DNA of 64,000 nucleotides from an uncultured Caulobacterales bacterium (GCA_938009235.1 CALLIK010000004.1:518412-582411), one strand, 5' to 3'. Positions 23,563-33,715 are shown, counted from the stretch's first letter. The notes: a model not told the origin generated them from the letters alone. Program-made: numbers and translations.

Positions 23563-24247
23563 GACATCCAAAGCCAAACCGCATTATGCGGACCATCGCG
23601 ACCGCCTACGCGCACGTTTTCGCAAAGCGGGAGCTGTCGCGTTGCAAGAATATGAGCTGCTCGAGCTTTTCCTTTTTAACTCAATTCCGCGCCGCGACGT
23701 AAAACCCATCGCTAAAGAGCTACTCTCCAAATTCGGTAATCTAGGCGAAGTTTGCGCTGCGCCTGTACACCGCCTAGTCGAAGTTAAAGGCGTCGGAGAG
23801 AAAACAGCTCTCGATCTGCAACTCCTTCACGCGATCAGCGCGCATGTAGGTCGCGAAAGCGTATTAGGTCGGCCAATCTTATCTAGCTGGTCTGCACTTC
23901 TCGATTATTGCCGTACGGCCATGCAATATGAACCTGTTGAACAATTCCGCGTGCTGTTTCTCGATAGGAAGAACAGACTTATTGCGGATGAAGTCCTTGG
24001 TAGAGGTACAATAGACCGCGCGCCAGTTTATCCTCGAGAGATCGTGAAACGTGGCTTAGCCCTAGAAGCCACGGCCATTATATTGGCGCATAATCACCCC
24101 AGCGGTGATTCCACGCCGAGCCAAGCCGACATCGATATGACATTCATGATTATAGAGACTTGCAACGCTATTGGCATTTCTGTGCACGATCACCTCGTTA
24201 TTGGTCGCGAAAGCATAGCAAGTTTCAAAATGTTAGGCCTGATGTGA
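23534..24247 (+). CDS. radC: DNA repair protein RadC-like (JAB/MPN domain), unusual start
   Basis: RadC/UPF0758 protein. An N-terminal helix-hairpin-helix region (HRDRLRARFRKAGAVALQEYELLE, then KGVGEKTALDLQ) is followed by the JAB-like metal site AHNHPSGDSTPSQADID. The conserved N-terminal PHYADHRDRLR begins at 23579, upstream of the first possible TTG (23642). The frame is open only from 23498, and no ATG, GTG or TTG precedes 23642. The start given (CTG 23534) is a guess within that range, overlapping map. Despite the name, its role in DNA repair is unproven. Confidence 0.82.
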   Translation: MDCIARLISETSKAKPHYADHRDRLRARFRKAGAVALQEYELLELFLFNSIPRRDVKPIAKELLSKFGNLGEVCAAPVHRLVEVKGVGEKTALDLQLLHAISAHVGRESVLGRPILSSWSALLDYCRTAMQYEPVEQFRVLFLDRKNRLIADEVLGRGTIDRAPVYPREIVKRGLALEATAIILAHNHPSGDSTPSQADIDMTFMIIETCNAIGISVHDHLVIGRESIASFKMLGLM

Positions 24248-24300
24248 CTTGACCCCCTGCGTCTTTACGTTTCTTGTGAAAGAAAAATTAGGGAAATGTG

Positions 24301-25776
24301 ATGCAAGATTCTGAACTACCTAAACCCAAAAAAGGCTATAGGACAGTCGTCCTCCTTCTCTTAACCCTTGTTTACGGGTTCAACTTCATTGACCGCCAGA
24401 TCGTTGGCATCCTTGCCCCATTTATTCAAGCGGACCTCGGCTTAACCAATACGCAGTTGGGCCTTCTGATCGGCCTAGCCTTCGCGGCCTTTTATACGAT
24501 TATGGGTATTCCACTGGCTTATCTGGCTGACCGAATGAACCGTGTCACATTGCTATCTATGGCACTTGCGGTCTGGAGCGGTTTTACTGCACTCACTGGC
24601 TTCTCACAAAACTTCCTACACATCGCATTAGCTCGTATCGGCGTTGGCGTTGGCGAAGCTGGCGGTAGCCCGCCTTCCCATTCTATGATCTCGGACTTTT
24701 ACGGAAAAGAAGAACGTGCAGGTGCGCTAGGTGTTTACTCACTCGGGATTCCACTCGGAATCATGTCCGCATACTTCTTTACGGCAGTGTTACTCGGCGC
24801 AGATGCTACACAAGTGAATTGGCGTCGTATTTTTGTCATTCTAGGTGCGACAGGTGTCGCCCTTGCCATATTGGTTCGAATAGTCATTCGAGAACCTAAG
24901 CGCGGTGCAATGGAAACGAGTGCCAAGTTACCGTCTGGCTACATCTCTATTCCTGACGCATTAAAGCAAGCCAACCTGTTACCACGAATTTTCCTATTCG
25001 GCGGCCTTTCCTGCTTAGTGGTTATAGCCTGGATCTCAGGTAAGATGCATTGGTTGGGCGTTGTTTTGGCGCTACCTTTGTTTCTCACTATGTTCCTTCT
25101 AAGTATTCAGCCTGGCGTAATGAAAATCCTATCTATCAAAACATGGTGGTGGATGTGCCTAGGTATCGCCACCGCGAGTTTTGCGAGTTACGCAATTTCT
25201 GGCTTTCAAACAAAGTACCTTCGCTTGCTGGACCCTGAGTTCAGTTTTCAAACCATCATTATTTGGATCGGTATTATCAACGGCACATTTTATGTCGCGG
25301 GAACCTATTTCGGTGCAAAGTTTGTCGACTGGAAAGCCAAAACCGACATTCGCGCCTATGGAACAATACCCGCAATCTCTATCGCAATCGTACTGCCACT
25401 CGCTATCGCGGCTTTTTGGGTTCCAACAATCGTCATGCATCTAGCTATCGGCGCAATGCTACAGTTATTTCTGGGTGTCTACCTAGGACCAAGTTTTGCG
25501 ATTGCTCAGACACTTGCTCCGATTAACCTACGAGCCATGTCGACAGCCTTGTTCTTTTTCGTACTGAACATGATTGCCCTTGGCGGCGGGCCTACATTTG
25601 CAGGCATGATGATTGATGTCTTTTTAGGTCAAGGGCATAGTGATTTAATCGCAACTCGCTACGCTATGACCTGTACATTCGTTGGGTTTTTACTGTCAGT
25701 TGGGTTTTACCTTCTTGTCCGCCGCACAATTGCAAAAGATTGGGCAGCAGCTGAATCGCAAAACACTATCACCTGA
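24301..25776 (+). CDS. MFS transporter, spinster-like
   Basis: Inner-membrane permease of the major facilitator superfamily with about 12 hydrophobic segments over 491 residues. The first loop has FNFIDRQIVGILAPFIQ and PLAYLADRMNR (the MFS motif A region). R.GVGVGEAGGSP in TM4-5 is typical of spinster-like and sphingolipid-type transporters of alphaproteobacteria. ATG 24301 follows GAAAAATTAGGGAAATGTG. Substrate not identifiable from sequence. Stands alone between radC and purB. Confidence 0.85.
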   Translation: MQDSELPKPKKGYRTVVLLLLTLVYGFNFIDRQIVGILAPFIQADLGLTNTQLGLLIGLAFAAFYTIMGIPLAYLADRMNRVTLLSMALAVWSGFTALTGFSQNFLHIALARIGVGVGEAGGSPPSHSMISDFYGKEERAGALGVYSLGIPLGIMSAYFFTAVLLGADATQVNWRRIFVILGATGVALAILVRIVIREPKRGAMETSAKLPSGYISIPDALKQANLLPRIFLFGGLSCLVVIAWISGKMHWLGVVLALPLFLTMFLLSIQPGVMKILSIKTWWWMCLGIATASFASYAISGFQTKYLRLLDPEFSFQTIIIWIGIINGTFYVAGTYFGAKFVDWKAKTDIRAYGTIPAISIAIVLPLAIAAFWVPTIVMHLAIGAMLQLFLGVYLGPSFAIAQTLAPINLRAMSTALFFFVLNMIALGGGPTFAGMMIDVFLGQGHSDLIATRYAMTCTFVGFLLSVGFYLLVRRTIAKDWAAAESQNTIT

Positions 25777-25838
25777 TGACTTGACCTGACGCGCCGCCTG
25801 ATGTCCAAGGCGGCGCATATATATAAGGTGAGTCTGAA

Positions 25839-27164
25839 ATGATTGAACGTTACGCCCGCTCCGAAATGAAAGCCATTTGGTCCGCTGCCTCGAAGTATCG
25901 GATTTGGTTCGAAATAGAAGCCCATGGCTGCGACGCACTCGCTGAGCTTGGTGTTATCCCGAAATCAGCGGCAGAGAACATTTGGGAACGCGGTGGATCC
26001 GCAGAGTTCGACGTAGCAAAAATTGACGAGATCGAGCGTGAGGTCAAACATGACGTCATCGCTTTCCTAACGCATCTAGCTAGTTTTATTGGTGACGACG
26101 CCCGTTTCGTACATCAGGGTTTCACATCATCTGATATACTAGACACAACTTTGTCTGTTCAGCTTGCACGCGCCACCGACTTGTTACTTGTTGGTATGGA
26201 CCGCGTACTCGCCGCTTTGGAAAAACGCGCCAAGGAACATAAGAACACAATCACAATCGGGCGTAGCCACGCCATTCACGCCGAACCTACGACATTTGGT
26301 GTTAAACTTGCCCGCTTCCATGCGGAGATGTCACGTGGACGCACACGCCTTGTAGCAGCCCGCGCTGAAATCGCTGTTTGCGCCATTTCAGGCGCCATCG
26401 GGACATTCGCTAATATAGACCCAATGGTTGAAGCGCATGTCGCTGAGAAAATGGGACTAGATATTGAACCTGTCTCGTCTCAGATCATTCCGCGTGATCG
26501 CCACGCTGCTTATTTCGCGACACTAGGCGTCATCGCATCCTCGATTGAAAATGTTGCAGTCGAAATCCGACATCTACAGCGAACTGAAGTCCTCGAAGCC
26601 GAAGAGTTTTTCTCTAAAGGCCAAAAAGGCAGCTCCGCGATGCCCCATAAGCGCAACCCTGTTCTTACAGAGAACCTGACAGGTCTCGCACGCCTCGTGC
26701 GTATGGCAGTCGTACCCGCCATGGAAAACGTCGCCCTCTGGCATGAGCGGGATATTTCACACAGCTCAGTTGAACGCGGGATCGGACCTGACAGCACGGC
26801 CCATCTCGACTTTGCTCTACATCGCTTGGCTGGTGTGATCGAAAACCTCGTCGTCTACCCAGAGAAGATGAAAGATAATATGGACCGTCTAGGCGGGCTA
26901 CATAACTCTCAACGCTTCCTTCTGGCTTTGACACAGGCGGGCGAGCAGCGCGAAAGCGCCTATCGTTTAGTCCAACGCAACGCGATGCAGGTCTGGGAAC
27001 TATTCCGTACACAAGGTAATGCTGGTGACGGAGCTTTCTTAAACTTACTTCTCGCTGACAAAGATGTATGTGCCCTACTCTCTGAACAGCAAATTCGGGA
27101 TATGTTTGATGATGCTTATCATTTGAAACATGTCGACACGATTTTCCAACGGGTGTTTGGATAA
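25839..27164 (+). CDS. purB: Adenylosuccinate lyase
   Basis: Cleaves SAICAR and adenylosuccinate in purine synthesis. The 441-residue protein has the fumarase/aspartase superfamily signature SSAMPHKRNP and the catalytic-loop regions TSSDILDT and GRSHAIHAEPTTFG. Near-full family length. A clear ribosome binding site (TAAGGTGAGTCTGAA) precedes ATG 25839. The other pur genes lie 2 kb further on, separated by the secreted-protein pair and zeta subunit. Confidence 0.95.
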   Translation: MIERYARSEMKAIWSAASKYRIWFEIEAHGCDALAELGVIPKSAAENIWERGGSAEFDVAKIDEIEREVKHDVIAFLTHLASFIGDDARFVHQGFTSSDILDTTLSVQLARATDLLLVGMDRVLAALEKRAKEHKNTITIGRSHAIHAEPTTFGVKLARFHAEMSRGRTRLVAARAEIAVCAISGAIGTFANIDPMVEAHVAEKMGLDIEPVSSQIIPRDRHAAYFATLGVIASSIENVAVEIRHLQRTEVLEAEEFFSKGQKGSSAMPHKRNPVLTENLTGLARLVRMAVVPAMENVALWHERDISHSSVERGIGPDSTAHLDFALHRLAGVIENLVVYPEKMKDNMDRLGGLHNSQRFLLALTQAGEQRESAYRLVQRNAMQVWELFRTQGNAGDGAFLNLLLADKDVCALLSEQQIRDMFDDAYHLKHVDTIFQRVFG

Positions 27165-27481
27165 CTGCCATTAAGGCTAATTTTAATTAACAAGCCTAAC
27201 GTCTTTGCAATATTCCCGTAATACTGGTGTTAAATAAGTCTTAAATTCGCATTCTTATTGTATACAAATTTAAGACAACTGCATCTTTTTCAACTTTTAT
27301 TGAAATATAATATTGTTGAATTTCAATAGCTTAACACAATACTCAACAAACACAGCAACGTTTCTAAACGTCTGACTAACGCATAATTTGGAAGATGTTT
27401 ACCAATGCTCGTTACACCTTGGTTCACAACAAAGTAACTTTTGTAAACCCTAGATACTAATCGAGACCAAGGATCAAAGTC
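27165..27481. other. AT-rich intergenic region before secreted protein pair
   Basis: A 317-base AT-rich stretch with no gene. It contains TTAA-N7-TTAA at 27230-27244, the spacing of alphaproteobacterial CtrA sites, and several poly-T/A tracts. It probably carries the promoter of the secreted protein at 27482. Confidence 0.45.
27230..27244 (+). promoter_or_regulatory. CtrA-like box
   Basis: TTAA, seven bases, TTAA, matching the spacing of the TTAA-N7-TTAA(C) element bound by CtrA in Caulobacter-type bacteria. The sequence around it is AT-rich, so a chance match is possible. Confidence 0.3.
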
Positions 27482-27964
27482 ATGAAACTCATCTCAACTG
27501 TTTTGGCAGCTGTTTTATTTACAACTTCCTTTGCTGCGCCAGCATTCGCTGCGTCACCGGACGTTTATGTAGTTAACTTCCGTAATGCTGACGACAATAA
27601 CTCCATGCGTTTGGACAGCCAGTTGGCATCAGCTGTAGCTATCTCTGGCGTCAATGCTGAAGAAGTAGTCATCGACACATCTACAGCTGCAAAATGGGAA
27701 AAAGGAGCTCACGAAGCTTTTGACCGCGACATCGTACCTGTATTCAATCAGTGGGTTGGTCTGCCAGGTTTCGCAGCGATTGTAGATGCGAATTCAAAAA
27801 AAGTTATCGGCTGCGTGAATTCTACATTCTCTGCAGATGAAATGGCTGACAAAATCCGTCAAATGGCTGCAACATCATCAGGATCTGCCTACATGAGCCG
27901 TGCGTCAATTTCTTCAAAGACGACACGTTGCCCAGCAGCGCACAATGTTGATTCAGGAAAATAA
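27482..27964 (+). CDS. Secreted thioredoxin-like paralogue lacking the CxxC
   Basis: A 160-residue protein with a Sec signal peptide (hydrophobic core LAAVLFTTSFAAP, cleavage after AFA at about 23). The mature part begins PDVYVVNFRNADD, and aligns with its neighbour at 28104 along its length (both have DRDIV/DRGIV, W.G..GFAAIVDA..KK..GC.N). Where the neighbour has CAPC this protein has no cysteine. It keeps a C-terminal Cys pair (C at VIGC and at TTRC). Likely periplasmic; function unknown. Confidence 0.75.
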   Translation: MKLISTVLAAVLFTTSFAAPAFAASPDVYVVNFRNADDNNSMRLDSQLASAVAISGVNAEEVVIDTSTAAKWEKGAHEAFDRDIVPVFNQWVGLPGFAAIVDANSKKVIGCVNSTFSADEMADKIRQMAATSSGSAYMSRASISSKTTRCPAAHNVDSGK

Positions 27965-27991
27965 CCTCCTGTAAATAACGAACTCTCATAC

Positions 27992-28018
27992 GCCCGGAAC
28001 CCTTGGTTTCGGGCTTTT
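27992..28018 (+). terminator. Rho-independent terminator
   Basis: GCCCGGAACC, 3-base loop CTT, GGTTTCGGGC, then TTTT: a 10-bp stem with one G-T pair, directly after the gene ending at 27964. It separates the two paralogous secreted genes, so each probably has its own promoter. Confidence 0.85.
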
Positions 28019-28103
28019 CTCATTTTACACCATTCCTCAAGCTCACCAAAATGTGACCACCATTGTCAGGTTGCATTCAAGATAAGCTGATAAGAGCAAG
28101 CAC

Positions 28104-28568
28104 ATGAAACATTTTTTAAAATCTTCGTTAGCCGCCATCGCTCTTATTGCGGGAATGGCAAGTGCCGGAAATGCCTACCAGGGCCAGAATCCTGATATAT
28201 ATGTTGTTATGTTCCGCGCAGATTACTGCGCACCCTGCAAAGTTGTAGAACCAGCTTTAAATCAAGCCCTTCGTAATATTGCAGACACACGTATAGAATA
28301 TGTCCACCTTGATATCGGCGCTGGAAATGGGGAACGAAACGCCCATCAGGTCTTTGATCGAGGGATTGTTCAGCAATATAACATGTGGCTAGGCGTGACT
28401 GGCTTCGCGGCCATAGTTGATGCTGACACTAAGAAAACGCTCGGATGCCTGAACATGTCTTATGACACGCATTCTATGGCAATGCATATCCGAAACCTAC
28501 AGTCAGCAGCGCAACGAAATCAGCCGAGCTTTGATTTAACATGCCCGGCTGCTAATCTTCCTGTTTAG
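28104..28568 (+). CDS. Secreted thioredoxin-like protein with CAPC motif
   Basis: A 154-residue protein with a signal peptide (SLAAIALIAGMASAGNA) and a mature part starting PDIYVVMFRADYCAPCKVVEP. The active-site type CxxC is at C42 and C45. Two further Cys (TLGC, DLTC) are shared with the paralogue upstream. The thioredoxin cis-Pro position is not obvious from sequence. Probably a periplasmic thiol-disulfide protein. Tandem duplicate of the gene at 27482, which has lost the CxxC. Confidence 0.78.
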   Translation: MKHFLKSSLAAIALIAGMASAGNAYQGQNPDIYVVMFRADYCAPCKVVEPALNQALRNIADTRIEYVHLDIGAGNGERNAHQVFDRGIVQQYNMWLGVTGFAAIVDADTKKTLGCLNMSYDTHSMAMHIRNLQSAAQRNQPSFDLTCPAANLPV

Positions 28569-28588
28569 GTAAGCTATCTTGTTGTTTT

Positions 28589-28909
28589 TTAAGTGCCGTA
28601 AACGTCTTTACGGGCCGCTTTTAACTCCATAGCCATACGATCACGGATCGCATCATCTGTGATCGCACAATTCGAAGCGGTAAGATCACCGCGGAGCTTA
28701 CGGAATACGTCATCATCTCCAGCTTCTTCCATGTCAGCCATAATGACCTCAAGCGCATATTTGTCAGATTCAGACTCTGGTTTACCCATCAAACCTGCAG
28801 CCCAATGACCTAGGGCCTTGTTGCGTTTAGCTTCAGCTTTAAATTCTTTAGCAGCATCTAAGACAAATTTAGTCTCTTGAGCGTTACTGCGGTCATCGAA
28901 AGTACTCAT
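28589..28909 (-). CDS. ATPase inhibitor subunit zeta (DUF1476)
   Basis: A 106-residue protein matching DUF1476: FDDRSNAQETKFVLDAAKEFKAEAKRNK, then ALGHWAAGLMG and EVIMADMEEAGDDDVFRKLRGDL (quoted in parts). In Paracoccus this protein is the zeta subunit that inhibits the F1FO ATP synthase; the family is almost confined to alphaproteobacteria. The gene is monocistronic here and opposite to both neighbours. Confidence 0.9.
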   Translation of the reverse strand: MSTFDDRSNAQETKFVLDAAKEFKAEAKRNKALGHWAAGLMGKPESESDKYALEVIMADMEEAGDDDVFRKLRGDLTASNCAITDDAIRDRMAMELKAARKDVYGT

Positions 28910-29099
28910 ATCAGCTCATCCTAGTGTTCTGGCTAGTGGTTAGGTTATTTCTTAATCTCACATATGGTCGCCCCCTCTCCGCTTCAAGCTGGAAAATCCT
29001 CAAAATCTACATCTGACTGCATTGTCGCGAGGCAGTTCAGGGTCTAAGGGGTACACATTAAGGGCGAGGCTGACTCGTACCTCTATGTCGGAGCCGCAC

Positions 29100-29888
29100 A
29101 TGAGCCGCCGCAAACAAATTTATGAAGGCAAAGCCAAGATCCTCTATGAGGGCCCTGAACCGGGTACGCTTGTGCAATACTTCAAAGATGACGCCACAGC
29201 CTTCAATGCTCAAAAAAAGGCTATACTTGACGGTAAAGGCGTATTGAACAACCGTATCAGCGAATATGTCATGCTACGTCTCGAAGAGATTGGCATTCCA
29301 ACGCATTTCATCAAACGCCTTAATATGCGCGAACAGTTGATCAAAAAAGTTGAGATCATACCCCTTGAAGTGATTTGCCGGAATGTCGCTGCCGGTACTA
29401 TGGCCAAGCGTTTGGGCCTCGAAGAAGGCACAAAACTGCCAAGATCTGTTGTTGAATTCTGTTTAAAGCGGGATGATTTAGGCGACCCATTGGTCGCAGA
29501 AGAACATATCCACACATTTGGATGGGCTAGTCACGCCGAAGTCGACGAGATGATCGCAATGACACTACGCATTAATGATTACCTCCGCGGTATGTTTGGT
29601 GGAATAGGAATTAACCTGATTGACTTCAAAATCGAATTTGGGCGTTTAGATATCACAATGGAGAATGGTACAGTCGCACATCAAGTCATCCTAGCCGATG
29701 AAATCAGCCCTGATAGCTGTCGTCTTTGGGATCGCGAAACAGATCGCAAGATGGACAAAGATCGCTTCCGCCGTGACTTAGGCGGCGTGACTGAAGCCTA
29801 TACTGAAGTCGCAACGCGCCTCGGAATACTTAAAGAAACTCAAAATAAGGGCGCGCCGAACCTCTCGGTTGTGTCCAACGACGATTAA
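29100..29888 (+). CDS. purC: Phosphoribosylaminoimidazolesuccinocarboxamide synthase
   Basis: SAICAR synthetase, purine synthesis. The 262-residue product begins [18 protein letters not shown], followed by [14 protein letters not shown], and then the conserved [11 protein letters not shown] and [15 protein letters not shown] chose ATG 29100 because the upstream extension (from 29022) has no family match. First gene of the purC-purS-purQ-purL-bolA-grx cluster. Confidence 0.95.
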   Translation: MSRRKQIYEGKAKILYEGPEPGTLVQYFKDDATAFNAQKKAILDGKGVLNNRISEYVMLRLEEIGIPTHFIKRLNMREQLIKKVEIIPLEVICRNVAAGTMAKRLGLEEGTKLPRSVVEFCLKRDDLGDPLVAEEHIHTFGWASHAEVDEMIAMTLRINDYLRGMFGGIGINLIDFKIEFGRLDITMENGTVAHQVILADEISPDSCRLWDRETDRKMDKDRFRRDLGGVTEAYTEVATRLGILKETQNKGAPNLSVVSNDD

Positions 29889-29899
29889 GGAATAGATCA

Positions 29900-30145
29900 A
29901 TGAAAGCGCTCGTCTATGTCGGTCTTAAGCCCGGCGTCCTAGATCCTCAGGGTCGGACCATTGCTCGCTCGTTAAACGACCTAGGCTTTGCCGAAGTCGA
30001 AAGCGCCCTACAAGGCAAAGTGATCGAACTAGAACTTTCTGGAAACGATATTGTAGCAGCGGAAGCTAGAGTTACGTCCATGTGTGAAAAACTATTAGCT
30101 AATACGGTTATCGAAAACTACCGTATCGAAATGCGCGCGGAATAG
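29900..30145 (+). CDS. purS: FGAM synthase subunit PurS
   Basis: An 81-residue small subunit of the three-part phosphoribosylformylglycinamidine synthase (PurSQL). Features: YVGLKPGVLDPQGRTIARSLNDLGF and the end VIENYRIEM. ATG 29900 lies 11 bases after purC. It bridges PurQ and the short PurL. Its presence fits the 737-residue PurL downstream. Confidence 0.93.
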   Translation: MKALVYVGLKPGVLDPQGRTIARSLNDLGFAEVESALQGKVIELELSGNDIVAAEARVTSMCEKLLANTVIENYRIEMRAE

Positions 30146-30148
30146 ACC

Positions 30149-30811
30149 GTGCAAACAGCTGTTATTCGCTTTCCCGCTTCTAATTGTGATCGGGACGCCC
30201 TCGTCGCTTTAGAAAAAGTCACTGGCCGTAAGCCCCTTGTCATTTGGCATCGCGAGACAGAACTACCAGCAGGCGTTGGTTTTGTCGTCCTGCCAGGTGG
30301 TTTCTCTTATGGTGACTACCTCCGCAGCGGTGCTATCGCCTCTCGGTCTCCAATTGTGCAAGACATCAAAGCCAAGTCAGAGCGCGGCTTAGCTGTTGCT
30401 GGGTTCTGCAATGGATTTCAGGTGCTAACAGAAGCAGGAATGCTGCCTGGTGCCTTGATGAGAAACAAAAATTTGAAATTTGTATGTCGCCCAGAGCGCC
30501 TCGTCGTCGCTAATGCGAATACACGATTTACCTCGAAATATGAAGCCAAGTCAGAAGTCGTTTTTCCCGTCGCCCATCATGACGGCAGCTATTACGCTGA
30601 CAAGGAAACGATTGGACGCGTAGAAAAAGAAGGCCGCGTGGTCTTCCGTTACACTGACAATCCAAACGGCTCTGTAAATGATATCGCTGGCATCGTGAAT
30701 GAAGGCGGCAATGTTTTTGGCATGATGCCTCATCCTGAACGCGCAATTGACCCCCTACATGGTGGAACTGATGGGCTAGGCCTATTTAAATCCATCTTGG
30801 AGACACTTTAA
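30149..30811 (+). CDS. purQ: FGAM synthase glutaminase subunit PurQ
   Basis: Class I glutamine amidotransferase that supplies ammonia to PurL. The 220-residue product has the nucleophile Cys in GFCNGFQVL and the His/Glu pair in [12 protein letters not shown] 30149 is the start, 3 bases after the purS stop. Ends one base before purL. Confidence 0.94.
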   Translation: MQTAVIRFPASNCDRDALVALEKVTGRKPLVIWHRETELPAGVGFVVLPGGFSYGDYLRSGAIASRSPIVQDIKAKSERGLAVAGFCNGFQVLTEAGMLPGALMRNKNLKFVCRPERLVVANANTRFTSKYEAKSEVVFPVAHHDGSYYADKETIGRVEKEGRVVFRYTDNPNGSVNDIAGIVNEGGNVFGMMPHPERAIDPLHGGTDGLGLFKSILETL

Positions 30812-30812
30812 G

Positions 30813-33026
30813 ATGGCTCGTAAAAAGTCTGAAATTACACCGGAAATTGTTGCCGAACACGGCCTCTCCGAAAGTGAATATGATATAATATTGGATCGCT
30901 TAGGTCGCGAACCTAACATAAACGAACTTGGCATATTCTCCGTTATGTGGTCCGAGCATTGTTCATACAAGTCATCACGTCGCCATCTTGGAAAATTCCT
31001 AACCACAGGTGACCGAGTCATCCAAGGCCCTGGAGAGAATGCAGGCGTGATTGATATTGATGACGGCGACGCCATTATTTTCAAAATGGAAAGTCACAAT
31101 CATCCCTCTTACATCGAGCCTTACCAAGGTGCGGCTACGGGCGTTGGAGGCATTATGCGTGACGTCTTTACGATGGGAGCACGGCCAATCGCACTCTTAA
31201 ACGCATTGAGATTTGGTGAACCTACTCATCCGAAAACTCGCTCTCTTGTAAGCGGTGTTGTTGCTGGCATTGGTGGGTACGGAAACTGCGTCGGCGTTCC
31301 GACTGTTGGCGGAGAGACGAATTTTCACAAAGGTTACAACGGCAATATACTCGTCAATGCTATGTGCGTTGGTTTGGCACGCGCTGATAACGTATTTTAT
31401 TCTGCCGCTAAAGGTGTCGGAAATCCGATCTTTTATGTTGGCTCAAAGACAGGCCGCGACGGAATTCATGGCGCGACAATGGCCTCAGCAGAATTCGATG
31501 ATGACAGTGACGAAAAACGCCCAACCGTCCAGGTCGGTGACCCTTTCACTGAGAAACTCCTTATTGAAGCTTGTCTCGAACTTATGGCAACGGACGCGAT
31601 TATTGCGATCCAAGATATGGGAGCCGCAGGGCTGACTTCTTCCTCTATAGAAATGGCTGACAAAGGCGGCGTAGGCATTGAGCTTAACCTAGACCATGTC
31701 CCGCAACGTGAGCCAAACATGACGGCCTACGAAATGATGTTGTCAGAAAGCCAAGAGCGTATGCTCATGGTCATCCAACCTGGTAAAGAACAACTCGCCT
31801 TCGATGTATTCGAAAAATGGGAACTCGACGTTGCCAAAATTGGTATAACAACGGATACTGGACGTCTTGTCCTTAAGCACAAAAAGAAAAAAGTCTGCGA
31901 TATCCCAATTTCACCACTTGCCGATGACGCTCCAAATTATGACCGTCCACATGTAAAAACAAAAAAACGCCCCGTCATCATGGCCAGTGACGTTCACGAA
32001 ACACAAGACTATGACGATGCTCTACTCCGTATCATGCGTTCACCAAACATAGCGTCAAAGCGTTGGATTTGGGAACAATATGATCGCCACGTAATGTCAG
32101 ACACAGTCGATAGCTCTCAGAGCGGCGGTGATGCAGCCATAGTTCGAATCCACGGCTCCAACAAAGCCGTCGCGATCACAACAGACTGTACACCGCGATA
32201 TGTCGAGGCTGACCCTTACGAAGGCGGTAAGCAATGCGTTGCTGAAACTTGGCGTAACTTAACATGTGTCGGGGCAGACCCTATTGCGATCACAGATTGT
32301 CTGAATTTCGGGAACCCTGAACGTCCTGAAATCATGGGTCAGCTTGTCGGCGCTATCGACGGTATGAATGAAGCGTGTCACGCATTTGACTACCCTGTCG
32401 TGTCAGGTAACGTTTCACTTTATAATGAAACGAATGGCAAAGCCATTCCACCTACGCCTGCCGTTGGTGGTGTTGGCCTCATACCTGATCTTAGTAAATT
32501 CTCGACACTAAACGGAGCTAAATCTGGAGACACTCTGATATTAATTGGGGAAACCACAGGTTGGTTAGGGTGTTCAGTCTATCTAGCGGAAATTCTATCG
32601 CGTGAAGATGGCGCTCCTCCACCTGTTGATCTATCCGCTGAAAAATTAAACGGTGATTATGTGCGTAAGCTTATTCGCAGCCGCCGCGTAACCGCCGTAC
32701 ATGACCTATCAGATGGCGGACTAGCTGTAACGGCTTGCGAGATGGCATTTACGAGTGGTCAAGGCATGACATTGTCCGCGCCAGCGAACGGCCCGCGTCA
32801 CGGTTGGTTGTTTGGTGAAGACCAAGCGCGTTATCTTCTGTCTGTAGATGCTAACTCAGTGAATCCAATCCTCGCCACAGCCAAAGCTAAAGGCATTGTA
32901 GCACAAGTTGTTGGTACTGTGGGTGGAGACAGATTAACCGCAAATGGTGCATTTGACCTCCCAATCTCAGAAATCCGAGAAGCAAATGAAGGCTGGCTTC
33001 CTGCATTGATGTCTGGAGACACATAA
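30813..33026 (+). CDS. purL: FGAM synthase large subunit PurL (short form)
   Basis: Catalytic subunit of phosphoribosylformylglycinamidine synthase, 737 residues, the short type that requires PurS and PurQ. Features: [38 protein letters not shown], then [11 protein letters not shown] and a C-terminal [10 protein letters not shown]. Linked tightly to purQ and bolA, one base apart from each. Confidence 0.96.
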   Translation: MARKKSEITPEIVAEHGLSESEYDIILDRLGREPNINELGIFSVMWSEHCSYKSSRRHLGKFLTTGDRVIQGPGENAGVIDIDDGDAIIFKMESHNHPSYIEPYQGAATGVGGIMRDVFTMGARPIALLNALRFGEPTHPKTRSLVSGVVAGIGGYGNCVGVPTVGGETNFHKGYNGNILVNAMCVGLARADNVFYSAAKGVGNPIFYVGSKTGRDGIHGATMASAEFDDDSDEKRPTVQVGDPFTEKLLIEACLELMATDAIIAIQDMGAAGLTSSSIEMADKGGVGIELNLDHVPQREPNMTAYEMMLSESQERMLMVIQPGKEQLAFDVFEKWELDVAKIGITTDTGRLVLKHKKKKVCDIPISPLADDAPNYDRPHVKTKKRPVIMASDVHETQDYDDALLRIMRSPNIASKRWIWEQYDRHVMSDTVDSSQSGGDAAIVRIHGSNKAVAITTDCTPRYVEADPYEGGKQCVAETWRNLTCVGADPIAITDCLNFGNPERPEIMGQLVGAIDGMNEACHAFDYPVVSGNVSLYNETNGKAIPPTPAVGGVGLIPDLSKFSTLNGAKSGDTLILIGETTGWLGCSVYLAEILSREDGAPPPVDLSAEKLNGDYVRKLIRSRRVTAVHDLSDGGLAVTACEMAFTSGQGMTLSAPANGPRHGWLFGEDQARYLLSVDANSVNPILATAKAKGIVAQVVGTVGGDRLTANGAFDLPISEIREANEGWLPALMSGDT

Positions 33027-33027
33027 A

Positions 33028-33267
33028 GTGGCGATGAAAGAAGACGATATCGTAGCCATGATCAAGGCTGCGCTACCGGATGCCACTATCGAAATGACGG
33101 ACCTAGCCGGCGACAATGATCATTGGAAAGCCGTAGTCATCAGTTCTGCATTTGCAGGGAAGTCCCGCGTCGCCCAGCATCAAATGGTCTACGCGGCATT
33201 ACAAGGCAATATGGGCGGCGTGTTACACGCCCTCGCCTTAGAAACGCGCGTAGCTCAAGTCGGTTAA
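33028..33267 (+). CDS. BolA/IbaG-like protein
   Basis: A 79-residue class II KH-like fold protein of the BolA family, with IKAALPDATIEMTDLAGDNDHWKAVVISSAFAGK and HQMVYAALQG near the end. The start is GTG 33028 (ATG 33034 also possible). BolA proteins pair with CGFS glutaredoxins to bind [2Fe-2S] clusters, and the next gene is such a glutaredoxin: a physically linked partner pair. Confidence 0.9.
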   Translation: MAMKEDDIVAMIKAALPDATIEMTDLAGDNDHWKAVVISSAFAGKSRVAQHQMVYAALQGNMGGVLHALALETRVAQVG

Positions 33268-33388
33268 TCGCGTATTCTGGTACGGAACAAAATATTAAAG
33301 CACTCGCAAAAGTGTTTAGGTTTGAAACCTTGATTATGCAAAAGCCCCCCCCATTTGCAAAATGACCCAAGAGACAACGGAGATCGAC

Positions 33389-33715
33389 ATGTCTGCTAAA
33401 GAAAAAATTCAAAAAACAGTCAATGAGAATGATGTTGTCCTTTACATGAAAGGCACGCCAGTCTTTCCACAATGTGGATTTTCATCAACAGTTGTACAAG
33501 TTTTTGACTACTTAGGTGTCAATTATGCCAGCGTGAACGTGCTTGAAGACATGGAAATCCGTCAGGGCATCAAAGACGTAAATAATTGGCCAACCATTCC
33601 TCAGGTCTTCGTTAAAGGCGAGTTTATTGGAGGTTGCGATATTGTTCGTGAAATGTTTGAGAATGGTGAGCTTAAAGCTCTTCTCGAAGAAAACAGCATC
33701 AAGGTATCAACTTAA
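33389..33715 (+). CDS. grxD: Monothiol glutaredoxin, CGFS type
   Basis: A 108-residue monothiol glutaredoxin. The cluster-binding motif is PQCGFSSTV (C29), with MKGTPVFP before it and the glutathione-binding WPTIPQVFVKGEFIGGCDI after it. I chose ATG 33389 because GGAG lies 6 bases ahead; ATG 33362 would add 9 residues without a ribosome binding site. Iron-sulfur cluster carrier, coupled to the BolA gene upstream. Confidence 0.92.
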   Translation: MSAKEKIQKTVNENDVVLYMKGTPVFPQCGFSSTVVQVFDYLGVNYASVNVLEDMEIRQGIKDVNNWPTIPQVFVKGEFIGGCDIVREMFENGELKALLEENSIKVST

